A program made the position numbers and the translations under genes. The notes under the pieces are model-generated. The model saw nothing but the letters and a program-made list of their open reading frames with translations, was not told the origin of the DNA and ran no database searches. Shown here one piece after another: positions 38,628 through 47,203 of a stretch of 64,000 bases of DNA; positions within the stretch are counted from its first letter, which is position 1, and the number at the start of each line of letters is the position of its first letter. Source of the DNA: Caulobacter vibrioides (GTDB lineage Bacteria > Pseudomonadota > Alphaproteobacteria > Caulobacterales > Caulobacteraceae); contig NZ_CP023315.3 in NCBI RefSeq assembly GCF_002310375.3, forward strand, positions 310,001 to 374,000, read 5' to 3'.

Positions 38628-40529
38628 GTGACCTGGACCATCAAGACGAGACTTGTGGGCTGCCTCGCCGCGCTGGGTGTTGGCATGGTGGCCATAGGGC
38701 TCTCGGGCTTCATCGCCAACAGCATCGCCAACCAGCGCATGCATTCGGTCATTCATGACCGCGTCGACCCGATGCAACAGCTGAAGGCGGTGAGCGACGC
38801 CTATGCCGTCAACATCGTTGACGCGGCGCATAAGGCGCGGTCGGGCGAACTGCCGATGGACAAGGCTCTGGAGGCCGTCGATGCGGCCCAGGCCGTGATC
38901 GTGGAAAACTGGCGCGCCTATGCGGCGACGAAGATGACCGCCGAGGAAAAGGCGCTCGCGGACAAGGTGGTCCAAGGCCGCCCCGCCGCCGACGCGACGG
39001 TTCACAGGCTGGAGGCGTTGCTGAAAGCGGGCGACGCAGCGGGTCTGCAGGCTTTCGTCGACACGCAACTCTATCCGACGATCGACCCGGTCACCGCCAG
39101 TGTCGGCGCCCTGGTTGATCTTCAGGTCCGGGTCGCGCGAGAGGAGGGCGCGGCCGCAGAAGCCGTCGGCAAAGTCGCGGCGATCATCATGGCGATCGTG
39201 GCGATCACGGCCGCCGCGCTGATGGCCTTTGCGACCCATGTCGTTATCGCCAAGGTTTGCGCTCCCATCGCCGCCATGACCGCAACCATGCGTCGCCTGG
39301 CGGATGGCGATCACGGCGTGACGGTGCCCGCTGTCGGTCGCCGAGATGAATTGGGCCAGATGGCCAGCGCCGTTCAGGTGTTCAAGGAAAACGCCATCGC
39401 CAAGCTGGCCGCTGACGCGGCGGCCGCCGACGCCAAGGCCCGCGCCGAAGCTGACCGCCAGGCCATCGCCGCCAAGGCCATCGCCGAGCAGCAGCAACTG
39501 GTGGTCCAGTCGTTCGGCGTCGGTCTCTCCAATCTGGCGGCGGGCGATCTGACCTATCGTGTCCGTGACGACCTGCCCCTGGAGTACGAGAAGCTGCGCG
39601 TCGACTTCAACACCGCGCTCGATACGCTGCAGACCACGATGACGGTGATCGTCGGCAACGCCGACGGGATTCGCGCGGGCAGTCGGGAAATTTCCAACGC
39701 CTCGAACGATATGGCCAAGCGGACCGAACAGCAGGCCGCCGGCCTTGAGGAAACCGCGGCCGCGCTCGAGGAGATCACCTCTACGGTCAAGCGCACCGCA
39801 TCCGGGGCGCAAGAAGCGCGTCGGGTGGTCAACGTCGCCAAGGCCGACGCTGAAACGGGCGGTCAGGTCGTGGCCGAGGCGGTCACCGCCATGGGTCAGA
39901 TCGAGAAGTCTTCCGAACAGATCGGCAGCATCATCGGGGTCATCGACGAGATCGCTTTCCAGACCAACCTGCTGGCGCTGAACGCGGGCGTTGAAGCGGC
40001 GCGCGCGGGCGAGGCTGGGCGAGGCTTCGCGGTCGTCGCTCAGGAAGTCCGGGCCCTGGCTCAGCGATCGGCCGAGGCCGCCAAGGAAATCAAGGCGCTG
40101 ATCAACACCTCCACCCAGCAGGTCGATGTCGGCGTGGATCTCGTCGCCCGAACGGGCGAGGCGCTGCAACGGATTGTCGCCCAGGTGGGCCAGATCAATG
40201 GTGTCGTGGGTGAGATCGCCGCATCCGCCCAGGAGCAGGCCACGGGACTGGAGCAGGTCAATACCGCCGTCAGCCAGATGGACCAGGTGACCCAGCAGAA
40301 CGCGGCGATGGTCGAGGAGGCCTCGGCCGCCAGCCATGCGCTCTCGCGGGAGGCTGACGCGCTGAACCGGTTGATGGGTCAGTTCAATGTGGGCGTGGTG
40401 GCCTCGACCGCCGCCGCCGCCCCGCGTGCGCCGCCGCCGCAGGACCGACCGCAAGAGCGCCCTTCACCCCGTCTGGTCGCGCGTTCGGGCTCGGCGGCGC
40501 CGAAGATGGACTCGTGGGAAGATTTCTAG
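38628..40529 (+). CDS. Methyl-accepting chemotaxis protein with C-terminal pentapeptide
   Basis: Chemoreceptor of 633 residues: N-terminal membrane helix (about 8-30), four-helix-bundle ligand domain (about 35-180, [19 protein letters not shown]), second helix (about 183-207), HAMP, and a long signalling coiled coil. The hairpin tip [20 protein letters not shown] is near residue 442. The tail ends DSWEDF after a flexible Ala/Pro-rich linker and resembles the NWETF pentapeptide that tethers CheR/CheB. The start is GTG. No che genes are adjacent. Confidence 0.93.
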   Translation: MTWTIKTRLVGCLAALGVGMVAIGLSGFIANSIANQRMHSVIHDRVDPMQQLKAVSDAYAVNIVDAAHKARSGELPMDKALEAVDAAQAVIVENWRAYAATKMTAEEKALADKVVQGRPAADATVHRLEALLKAGDAAGLQAFVDTQLYPTIDPVTASVGALVDLQVRVAREEGAAAEAVGKVAAIIMAIVAITAAALMAFATHVVIAKVCAPIAAMTATMRRLADGDHGVTVPAVGRRDELGQMASAVQVFKENAIAKLAADAAAADAKARAEADRQAIAAKAIAEQQQLVVQSFGVGLSNLAAGDLTYRVRDDLPLEYEKLRVDFNTALDTLQTTMTVIVGNADGIRAGSREISNASNDMAKRTEQQAAGLEETAAALEEITSTVKRTASGAQEARRVVNVAKADAETGGQVVAEAVTAMGQIEKSSEQIGSIIGVIDEIAFQTNLLALNAGVEAARAGEAGRGFAVVAQEVRALAQRSAEAAKEIKALINTSTQQVDVGVDLVARTGEALQRIVAQVGQINGVVGEIAASAQEQATGLEQVNTAVSQMDQVTQQNAAMVEEASAASHALSREADALNRLMGQFNVGVVASTAAAAPRAPPPQDRPQERPSPRLVARSGSAAPKMDSWEDF

Positions 40530-40535
40530 TCCCGG

Positions 40536-41276
40536 CTAGAACCAGCCCGCCTCGCGCAGCGCCTTGGCGTAGGCGCGGCTGACCGGCGCCTCGACGCCGC
40601 CCATCAGTCGCAGGGTGGCGCGTCCATCGCCGCGTCGGGCGTCCTCGACGGCGGTCTTGGCGACCCACCATGAGCGGTGGGTCTGGGCCCCTTCGATCCC
40701 TTCCAGTTCCGCTACGGCGTCGGAAAGGCGCATCAGGATCAGGTCCTGGCCGCGCGAGGTGTGCAGGCGCAGATAGTGGTCCTGCGCCTCGATGGCGTAG
40801 AGCTCTGCGCCGCGCAGCTTCGGGGGGAGGCGGTCAAGAAAGCGCGGGGCCGCCGCGCCGGCCGGCGAAGCGTGGGTTTCCACCGGGCGGCGCTGGACCA
40901 GGAAGTTCAGCGCGGTCATGCCGGTCGTGACGATGAACACCGGGCCCACGTACAGCGACAGCGTCTGAGGGCGGGGCGGGCCGTGGAAGGCCAGTTCGCT
41001 GACCAGCCAGACGACGCCCGTGAACGGCAGGGTGATGCCGATGACGGTCAGGGCGCCATAGAGCCAGGGGCGCGCGTCCGCCCGCCCTTCGCGTCCGATC
41101 AGGTGGGTGATCACCGTTCCGACCACCGCGCCCGCCAGGCAGAGCCCGACCCAGTAGGCGAGCCTGACGCCTATCGGCGCGGCGTCGCTGCCGAACGCCC
41201 CGATCAAAGCCAGGAACACCCCGGCCGCCGCCGACACCGCGAAGCCCCGCAGGCTCTGTCTTGTGGTCATGGCCAT
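40536..41276 (-). CDS. Membrane-anchored LytTR-family regulator
   Basis: Second regulator of the same build as the one at 4856: four hydrophobic segments (about residues 10-130), then a C-terminal LytTR DNA-binding domain (ELYAIEAQDHYLRLHTSRGQ, GAQTHRSWWVAKTAVEDARR). No receiver domain is present. From ATG at 41276 it has 246 residues; GTG at 41351 would add 25 and is possible, but codon usage there is weaker. It is divergent from the DUF2306 gene at 41425 and ends 6 bases from the chemoreceptor stop. Signal and targets are unknown. Confidence 0.78.
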   Translation of the reverse strand: MAMTTRQSLRGFAVSAAAGVFLALIGAFGSDAAPIGVRLAYWVGLCLAGAVVGTVITHLIGREGRADARPWLYGALTVIGITLPFTGVVWLVSELAFHGPPRPQTLSLYVGPVFIVTTGMTALNFLVQRRPVETHASPAGAAAPRFLDRLPPKLRGAELYAIEAQDHYLRLHTSRGQDLILMRLSDAVAELEGIEGAQTHRSWWVAKTAVEDARRGDGRATLRLMGGVEAPVSRAYAKALREAGWF

Positions 41277-41284
41277 TCGCGAAG

Positions 41285-41312
41285 CGTGAACGGCGCCCTC
41301 CAGCCGTTCACG
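41285..41312. promoter_or_regulatory. Perfect 10-base inverted repeat between LytTR and DUF2306 genes
   Basis: CGTGAACGGC and GCCGTTCACG are perfect complements separated by 8 bases. The repeat lies 9 bases before the ATG chosen for the LytTR gene. It could be an operator or a leader hairpin; if the longer LytTR start is right it lies in coding sequence. Confidence 0.5.
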
Positions 41313-41424
41313 AAACGAGGCTGGCGACTGGCGCAACGACGATTGAGACACGGACCCGACCACTCCACCAAGGCTTTCGACGGCGAGGCGATCCACCGCC
41401 CCGCTCGAACCGGAGTGAAGGAAG

Positions 41425-41985
41425 ATGGCCGCGCACGGCAAGTCAATCTCGCAGGCTTCAGATCGTTGGAGCGGTCTTCGCAACGCCGCCTTTGGCGTCG
41501 GCTCGGCGATCCTGATCGTGGCGGTCTCAGCGCCGCAGGCCATCACCAACCTTGGGGCCTTCGTCCAGCGGATCGGCTTCCAGCCGCACACGCCGGACTT
41601 CTCCCGGATCGCCGCCGCGCCGGCGGTGATCCAGCTGCATCTCTATTCGGCCCTGACCGCTCTGGCGATCGGCGTGGTTCTGATGATGCGGGTGAAGGGC
41701 ACGACTCTTCACAAGCTTCTGGGCTGGACCTGGGTGCTGGCGATGGGCTCGACGGCGGTCAGCTCGCTGTTCATCCGCGAGATCAACCACGGCGACTTGA
41801 GCTTCATCCACCTGCTGTCCGGCTGGACCATCGTTGGCCTGCCGGGCGCGGTCTACGCCGCCAAGCGCGGCAAGGTCTCGGCGCACCGCCGGGCCATGAC
41901 CGGAATGTTCGTCGGCGGTCTGCTGATCGCGGGCCTCTTCACCTTCCTTCCCGGTCGCCTGCTCTGGACCGTGTTCCTGGGCTGA
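41425..41985 (+). CDS. DUF2306 family membrane protein
   Basis: Protein of 186 residues with four to five hydrophobic segments. The DUF2306 pattern is clear: IQLHLYSALTALAIGVVLMM, KGTTLHKLLGWTWVLAMGST, FIHLLSGWTIVGLPGAVYAA and VSAHRRAMTGMFVGGLLIAG, with histidines at helix ends that could bind haem or a quinone. It is divergent from a LytTR regulator, repeating the pairing seen at 4856-6357. The family has no assigned function. Confidence 0.82.
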   Translation: MAAHGKSISQASDRWSGLRNAAFGVGSAILIVAVSAPQAITNLGAFVQRIGFQPHTPDFSRIAAAPAVIQLHLYSALTALAIGVVLMMRVKGTTLHKLLGWTWVLAMGSTAVSSLFIREINHGDLSFIHLLSGWTIVGLPGAVYAAKRGKVSAHRRAMTGMFVGGLLIAGLFTFLPGRLLWTVFLG

Positions 41986-42020
41986 CCGTTTCTCATCCAA
42001 CCTCAAAAAGGACTAATCCC

Positions 42021-42458
42021 ATGACCTTCGTTCGCACGCTCGCCCTGGCCCTGGCGGCCGCTTCCGTCCTCGCCCCCGCCGCGCGCGCCCAAGAGGCCGT
42101 CGGCGACCTGACCCTGACCTTCCCCGACCTCAAGGCCAAGCAGGGCCAGATCCTGATCGCCGTCTTCGACAGCCCGCAGGGCTGGGCGTCGGGCAAGCCT
42201 GTCCGCGTCGCCAACGCCTCGGCCGCCCAGGACCCCGCCGCGGCCAAGATCCTGGCCCTGCCGCCGGGCGCCTACGCCGTGCGTGCGTTCCAGGACGTCG
42301 ATGGCGATGGCAAGATGGGGACCAACCCCTTCGGCATGCCGACCGAGCCTTACGGCTTCTCGCGCGACGCCCAACCGAACATGGGGCCGCCCTCGTTCGA
42401 CGCCGCCGCCTTCGAGGTCAAGGCCGGCGCCAACGCTCAATCCCTCCGCCTGAACTGA
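42021..42458 (+). CDS. Exported DUF2141 family protein
   Basis: Protein of 145 residues with a Sec signal peptide (MTFVRTLALALAAASVLAPA, cleavage after ARA), then a beta-rich domain with LPPGAYAVRAFQDVDGDGKM and GMPTEPYGFSRDAQPNMGPP, hallmarks of DUF2141. The family is periplasmic or outer-membrane associated and of unknown function. It ends 10 bases before the carotenoid oxygenase start, so the two are probably one operon. Confidence 0.88.
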   Translation: MTFVRTLALALAAASVLAPAARAQEAVGDLTLTFPDLKAKQGQILIAVFDSPQGWASGKPVRVANASAAQDPAAAKILALPPGAYAVRAFQDVDGDGKMGTNPFGMPTEPYGFSRDAQPNMGPPSFDAAAFEVKAGANAQSLRLN

Positions 42459-42468
42459 GAGCCCAGCC

Positions 42469-43920
42469 ATGAACCGGCGTGACATCCTCCGCGGCGCGGC
42501 CCTTACGGGCGCCGCCGCCGTCCTCACCCCCGAAACCCTCTGGGCGGCCGCCGCCAGCGACTGGACCCTGGGCATAGCCGATGTGGAGGCCGACATCGCC
42601 CCCACGGGCATGCCCCTGGTTCACGGTCGCGCGCCCGTCGACCTGAAGGGCACGCTCTTCCGCAACGGTCCGGCCAAGTTCCGCAGGCCCGGCGGTTCGG
42701 TCGGCCACTGGTTCGACGGCGACGGCATGGTCCGCAAGTTCCAGATGGGCGAGGGTCAGGCGCGCATGGCGGCTCGGTTCGTCGACACCGTCAAGCGCCG
42801 CCAGGACACCGCCGCCGATGCGGTGATCACCCCTGGTTATGGCACGGCGGGAGGAGCGGGCGCCCGGGTCGGGTCGGCCGATGACGCCAACGCCGCCAAC
42901 ACCTCGGTGATGATGGCGGGCGGCGAACTCTGGGCGCTCTGGGAGGGGGGCTCGCCGACGGCGATGGATCCGGTCTCGCTGGAGACGCGCGGGTTCAAGG
43001 CGCTGAGTCCCGACATGAAGGGCATGCCGTTCCTGGCCCATCCGCGCGTCGAGCCGGACGGAACCGTCTGGAACCTTGGCCTGGCGGGCAAGCGGGCGGT
43101 GGTCTGGAACCTGTCGGCCGACGGCGCCCTGCGCAAGGCCGAGGTCATCACCCTGCCGCGCGCCGGCTACATGCATGACTTCACCGCCACCGAGCGCAGT
43201 CTCGTCATCATCCTGCAGCCCTGGGTGCAGGAAGGCATGCGCATGCCGATCGCGACCAACATGGTCTGGCGGCCGGAGCTGGGGACAAAGGTCCTGGTGC
43301 TGGACAAGGACGATCTTTCGAAGCGCCGCGTGTTCGAGCTGCCGCCTTTCTTCTTCTTCCATCTGGGGGACGCCTGGGAAGAGGCGGACGGGACGATCCG
43401 CTTCGACGCCTGTATCGACAAGGATCCTTCTGGAACGGCCGCGAACGGTGGGGCGATCGTGCGCGGCGAGTTCCTCAAGGCGCCGCCGCCGCGCCGGGCC
43501 ATGATCACTCTGCGCGCCAACGGCCAGGCCGAGTTGGCCGCCGAGGCGATCAGCGCCGAGTTCCCGCGCTCGGATCCGCGCTTCGCGGGTCTTGCCCGGC
43601 GCTATGCGGTGCATCTGACCAACGAGCGCCCCGATCGCCCGCTGTTCCAGAGCGTGGCCGTGCGGGACTGGAAGAAAGACCGCGATCAGGTTTTCGACTT
43701 CGGTGCGCGTCACCTCGTCGAGGAGATGGTGTTCGCCCCGCGTCCTGGGTCTTCGGCGGAGCTGGACGGCTGGCTGGTCGGCACGACGCTCAACCTCGAC
43801 GCCCGCGCGACCGAGCTGCACGTGTTCGACGCGCGCCATGTGGACAGGGGCCCGCTGGCGACTTGGCGCGCGCCGGTGGCCCTGCCCGTGACGTTCCACG
43901 GTGTGTTCGTCGGGGCGTGA
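42469..43920 (+). CDS. Carotenoid oxygenase (RPE65/CCD family) with Tat-like signal
   Basis: Fe(II)-dependent enzyme that cleaves C=C bonds of carotenoids, apocarotenoids or stilbenes. All four iron-binding histidines are visible: H191 (LAHPRV), H236 (YMHDFT), H298 (FFHLGD) and H477 (TFHGVF). The 483 residues fit the family. The N-terminus MNRRDILRGAALTGAAAVL looks like a twin-arginine signal, implying export of the folded iron enzyme, which is unusual for this family. Which substrate it cleaves cannot be told from sequence. Confidence 0.9.
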   Translation: MNRRDILRGAALTGAAAVLTPETLWAAAASDWTLGIADVEADIAPTGMPLVHGRAPVDLKGTLFRNGPAKFRRPGGSVGHWFDGDGMVRKFQMGEGQARMAARFVDTVKRRQDTAADAVITPGYGTAGGAGARVGSADDANAANTSVMMAGGELWALWEGGSPTAMDPVSLETRGFKALSPDMKGMPFLAHPRVEPDGTVWNLGLAGKRAVVWNLSADGALRKAEVITLPRAGYMHDFTATERSLVIILQPWVQEGMRMPIATNMVWRPELGTKVLVLDKDDLSKRRVFELPPFFFFHLGDAWEEADGTIRFDACIDKDPSGTAANGGAIVRGEFLKAPPPRRAMITLRANGQAELAAEAISAEFPRSDPRFAGLARRYAVHLTNERPDRPLFQSVAVRDWKKDRDQVFDFGARHLVEEMVFAPRPGSSAELDGWLVGTTLNLDARATELHVFDARHVDRGPLATWRAPVALPVTFHGVFVGA

Positions 43921-43925
43921 GAGAA

Positions 43926-43949
43926 CGGCGGTCCTTGCCAGGGCCGCCG
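43926..43949 (+). terminator. Hairpin after the carotenoid oxygenase gene
   Basis: CGGCGG pairs with CCGCCG and CCT with AGG around TGCC, 6 bases after the stop. No T-run follows, so it may only partly reduce read-through into the TetR gene. Confidence 0.4.
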
Positions 43950-43995
43950 GGTTGCGCCTATCCGGGGGGGAGCTTCATCAAGGCGGGCCCCCCTC

Positions 43996-44706
43996 ATGAC
44001 CGCAACCAAGTCCCGCGCCCGCGCCGGCGGACGGGGTCGCCCGTCCAAGGCCAAGGGTCTGGACCTGAAGGAAACCATCCTCGACGCGGCCGAGGGACTG
44101 TTTGCGCGTCACGGCTTCTATGGCGTCACCACCCGCCAGGTGGCGGCCGAGGCCGGCGTCGACACCGCCCTGATCCACTACTATTTCGGAGCCAAGCGCG
44201 AACTGTTCGACGCGGTGTTCCTGCGTCGCGCCGAGATCCTCAACCAGGCGCGCGAGGCCTCCATGAACGCCTATGTGAAGGCCAATGCGGGCGCGATGAC
44301 CGTCGAGGGCGTCATCGAGGCCTTCATCGATCCGCTGCTGCGGATCTCGCAGGATGGCGGCCAAGGCTGGAAGAGCTATTTCGTCTTGGTGGCGCAGGTG
44401 AACAACACCCCGGCGTGGGGCGGCGAGACCATGACTCGCTTCTTCGATCCCGTGGTCCACCAGCTTGTCGAGACGCTCAAGTCGGTGCGGCCCGAGGCGG
44501 CCTATCGTGACCTTTACTGGTGCTACCAGTTTCTCACCGGCTCGATGATGCTGACCCTTTCGGAAACGGGACGGATCGACTCCCTGTCGGAAGGCGAATG
44601 CCATTCCAGCGATCTTGAAGCCGTCCGCCAGCGCCTGTTCGCCTATTGCGCTGCGGGCTTCGAGGCCGTGATCGCCAAGCAGAACAAGGCCTTGGCCGGC
44701 GCCTGA
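43996..44706 (+). CDS. TetR family transcriptional regulator
   Basis: Protein of 236 residues. A basic N-terminal tail precedes the TetR helix-turn-helix (LDAAEGLFARHGFYGVTTRQ, then VAAEAGVDTALIHYYFGAKR, about residues 28-70), followed by a helical ligand-binding domain. TetR repressors of this layout respond to small hydrophobic molecules. It lies between the carotenoid oxygenase and the TonB receptor genes, and a perfect palindrome lies between it and the receptor gene, so it is the obvious candidate regulator of the island. Confidence 0.92.
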   Translation: MTATKSRARAGGRGRPSKAKGLDLKETILDAAEGLFARHGFYGVTTRQVAAEAGVDTALIHYYFGAKRELFDAVFLRRAEILNQAREASMNAYVKANAGAMTVEGVIEAFIDPLLRISQDGGQGWKSYFVLVAQVNNTPAWGGETMTRFFDPVVHQLVETLKSVRPEAAYRDLYWCYQFLTGSMMLTLSETGRIDSLSEGECHSSDLEAVRQRLFAYCAAGFEAVIAKQNKALAGA

Positions 44707-44724
44707 TCCGTCACACGTTTCGCA

Positions 44725-44746
44725 TTTTTCATCACTTGATGAAAAA
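44725..44746. promoter_or_regulatory. Perfect palindrome upstream of the TonB receptor gene
   Basis: TTTTTCATCA and TGATGAAAAA are perfect 10-base complements around CT. It is 133 bases before the receptor ATG, suited to a TetR operator; a half-site TTCATCA is also seen at 43974-43980 before the TetR gene. An alternative is a terminator of the TetR gene. Confidence 0.6.
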
Positions 44747-44879
44747 GGGCTGGCGTCCCGCGCCGGTTCGGGTGATGGTGAACGCAATTCGCTGTTCGAT
44801 GAATTGGCGGAACTCCGAGTACGCGTCCGCGAAAGACGGATCTGGCTCGGAAGGGCGGAACACTAGGGAGGGGAAACCC

Positions 44880-47120
44880 ATGACTTCGATGTGGAAGGCC
44901 GCGCTGCTGGCAGGCGCTGCGTGGAGCACGATCGCCGGCGCTGCGTCGGCTCAGCAGGCCCCGGCCGCTGACAACTCGGTTTCGGTCGACGAGGTGACGG
45001 TCACCGCGCGTCGTCGCGAGGAAAATCTCAAGGACGTGCCCGTCGCCGTCTCGGCCTTCTCGGCCGAGAAGCTTGAGCGTTCGGGCGGTACGGACATCAC
45101 CGTCCTGTCGCAGACCACCCCGAACATCACCGTGCAAACCGCCCGTGGTTCGAACTCGACCCTGATCAGCTACATCCGCGGCGTGGGCCAGCAGGATCCG
45201 CTGTGGGGCTACGAGCCTGGCGTCGGCCTCTATGTCGACGACGTCTACATCTATCGCCCGCAAGGCGCGGTGCTCGACATCTTCGACGTCGAGCGGATCG
45301 AAGTGCTGCGCGGCCCCCAGGGCACGCTCTACGGCCGCAACACTATCGGTGGCGCGATCAAGTACGTGACCAAGCGCCTCGGCGACGAAGCCAGCGCCAA
45401 GATCAAGGGCGCGTACGGCAGCTACAACCAGACCGACGTCCTGGTCTCGGGCCAGACCCCGGTCGGCGGCGGCCTGTCGGTCGGCGGCTCCTACGCGCTC
45501 TACAAGCGTGACGGCTATGGCTCGAACCTGACCACCGGCGCCGAGCACTACAACAAGGACGTCGAGGCCTTCCGTCTCAGCGCCGAGTACCAGCCGACCG
45601 AGGACCTGTTCTTCCGCCTCGCCTATGACAAGGTCGTCGACGACTCCAACGCCCGCCACGGTCACCGTGAACTGCCGGCCCTGGTCGGCGGCTATCAGGT
45701 GTTGGACGTCTATGACACTCAGGCCGGTCTGGGCGACAAGAACCACGTGATGACCAAGGGCGTGTCGCTGAGCGCTCAGTGGAACGCGACCGACACGGTC
45801 ACCCTCAAGTCGATCACCGCCAGCCGTCGCGGTCACACCGACACCGTCATCGACTTCGACGGCACGCCGCTGCCGACGCTGGACGTGCCGGCCACCTATG
45901 ACGACCGCTCGTTCTCGCAGGAACTGCAGGCCGTCTATTCGGACGAGAACGTCCAGGGCGTCTTCGGCCTCTACTACATGAACAGCCAGGCCTCGGGCGA
46001 GTTCGACACCATCGCCGGCAACCTCGGCGTGGCTATCGCCAACGGCGGCAAGGTCAACACCCAGAGCTTCGCGGCGTTCTTCGACTTCAGCGCCAACTTC
46101 ACCGACAAGTTCAAGGTCTCGCTGGGCGCCCGCGCCACCCGCGACGCCAAGCGCGCCAATGTCTATCGCTTCTTCTATCTCGGCGCGACGCGCACGCCCT
46201 ACCAGGCCGGCACGCCCCGTCCGATCCTGCAGACGCGCACCAACTACAACGCCGAGAAGACCTTCGAGCAGTTCACGCCGCGCATCTCGGCCTCGTATGA
46301 CCTGAACGACGACCTGACGACCTATGTCTCATTCTCGAAGGGCTACAAGTCGGGCGGCTGGGACATGCGCGGCGACGCGTTCATCACCCCGCAGACGGTC
46401 AACGGCTACCGGCCCGAGGTCGTGAAGACCTACGAAGCGGGCCTGAAGGGCTACATGTTCGACCGCCGGGTCTCGTTCTCGTCGGCCGCCTTCCTGTCCA
46501 AGTACACCGACCAGCAGGTCACGACCCAGGTCGTGGTGCCCTCGGGCATCGCCAGCTCGGTCGACAACGCCGGCGCCTCGACCCTGTACGGCGTCGAGTT
46601 CGAAGCCAACGCCAAGCTGAGCGCGAACCTGTCGGCCAATGTCGCCCTGGGCTACATCCACGCCGAGTACGACACCTTCAGCCGCTTCGTGCCGGCCGGC
46701 GCGCCCAACCCGCTGAACCCGTCGACGACCCTGGCCACCGGCCAGGTCATCAACGTCGCGGATCTGTACGGCTTCCAGAACACGCCGGAATGGACGGGCA
46801 ATGTCAGCCTGACCTGGCGCGGCCAACTGGCGGGCGGTGATCTGGCGATCACGCCGATGGTCAGCTACCGCGACGCCTACCAGCAGTTCGAGCAGCCCCT
46901 GCCGCTGCTGGACCAGAAGGCCTTCACCCTGGTGGACCTGACGGCCCAGTGGACCGCTCCGGGCGGCCGCTACAAGCTGGCCCTGACCGGCAAGAACCTG
47001 ACCAACGAGAAGTACCGCACCGGCGGCTACAACTTCGGGGTTCCGACCTACAACAACGCGGTGATCGGCTTCTATGGTCCGCCGCGCACTGTGGCCGCTT
47101 CGATCGAGGTGGCGTTCTAA
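44880..47120 (+). CDS. TonB-dependent outer-membrane receptor
   Basis: Outer-membrane transporter of 746 residues: signal peptide (about 1-24, cleavage after ASA), TonB box region (VDEVTVTARRREENLKDVPV), plug domain (about 50-165, IRGVGQQDPLWGYEPGVGLY) and a 22-strand barrel ending in the outer-membrane signature SIEVAF. It belongs to the group used in Caulobacter and sphingomonads for uptake of plant and aromatic compounds rather than obvious siderophore receptors. The ATG follows GGGAGGGGAAACCC. Its neighbours suggest the ligand is the substrate or product of the carotenoid oxygenase. Confidence 0.94.
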   Translation: MTSMWKAALLAGAAWSTIAGAASAQQAPAADNSVSVDEVTVTARRREENLKDVPVAVSAFSAEKLERSGGTDITVLSQTTPNITVQTARGSNSTLISYIRGVGQQDPLWGYEPGVGLYVDDVYIYRPQGAVLDIFDVERIEVLRGPQGTLYGRNTIGGAIKYVTKRLGDEASAKIKGAYGSYNQTDVLVSGQTPVGGGLSVGGSYALYKRDGYGSNLTTGAEHYNKDVEAFRLSAEYQPTEDLFFRLAYDKVVDDSNARHGHRELPALVGGYQVLDVYDTQAGLGDKNHVMTKGVSLSAQWNATDTVTLKSITASRRGHTDTVIDFDGTPLPTLDVPATYDDRSFSQELQAVYSDENVQGVFGLYYMNSQASGEFDTIAGNLGVAIANGGKVNTQSFAAFFDFSANFTDKFKVSLGARATRDAKRANVYRFFYLGATRTPYQAGTPRPILQTRTNYNAEKTFEQFTPRISASYDLNDDLTTYVSFSKGYKSGGWDMRGDAFITPQTVNGYRPEVVKTYEAGLKGYMFDRRVSFSSAAFLSKYTDQQVTTQVVVPSGIASSVDNAGASTLYGVEFEANAKLSANLSANVALGYIHAEYDTFSRFVPAGAPNPLNPSTTLATGQVINVADLYGFQNTPEWTGNVSLTWRGQLAGGDLAITPMVSYRDAYQQFEQPLPLLDQKAFTLVDLTAQWTAPGGRYKLALTGKNLTNEKYRTGGYNFGVPTYNNAVIGFYGPPRTVAASIEVAF

Positions 47121-47138
47121 TCTAGGCGATAGCTGCTC

Positions 47139-47173
47139 GGGCGGGACTTGCTGCAACAGGTCCCGCCCTTTTT
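47139..47173 (+). terminator. Rho-independent terminator after the TonB receptor gene
   Basis: Perfect 9-base stem GGGCGGGAC/GTCCCGCCC, a 12-base loop and five Ts directly after it. It lies 18 bases beyond the receptor stop and before the MFS gene. Confidence 0.85.
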
Positions 47174-47203
47174 GTATCTGGACGGGCGTTGAGGAGGGCG
47201 AGC

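Noticed and set aside
40677-42020. A long plus-strand frame running into the DUF2141 gene.
   Set aside because: Only the last 145 codons from ATG 42021 (signal peptide and DUF2141 domain) are real; the upstream part is antisense to the LytTR gene and out of frame with the DUF2306 gene.
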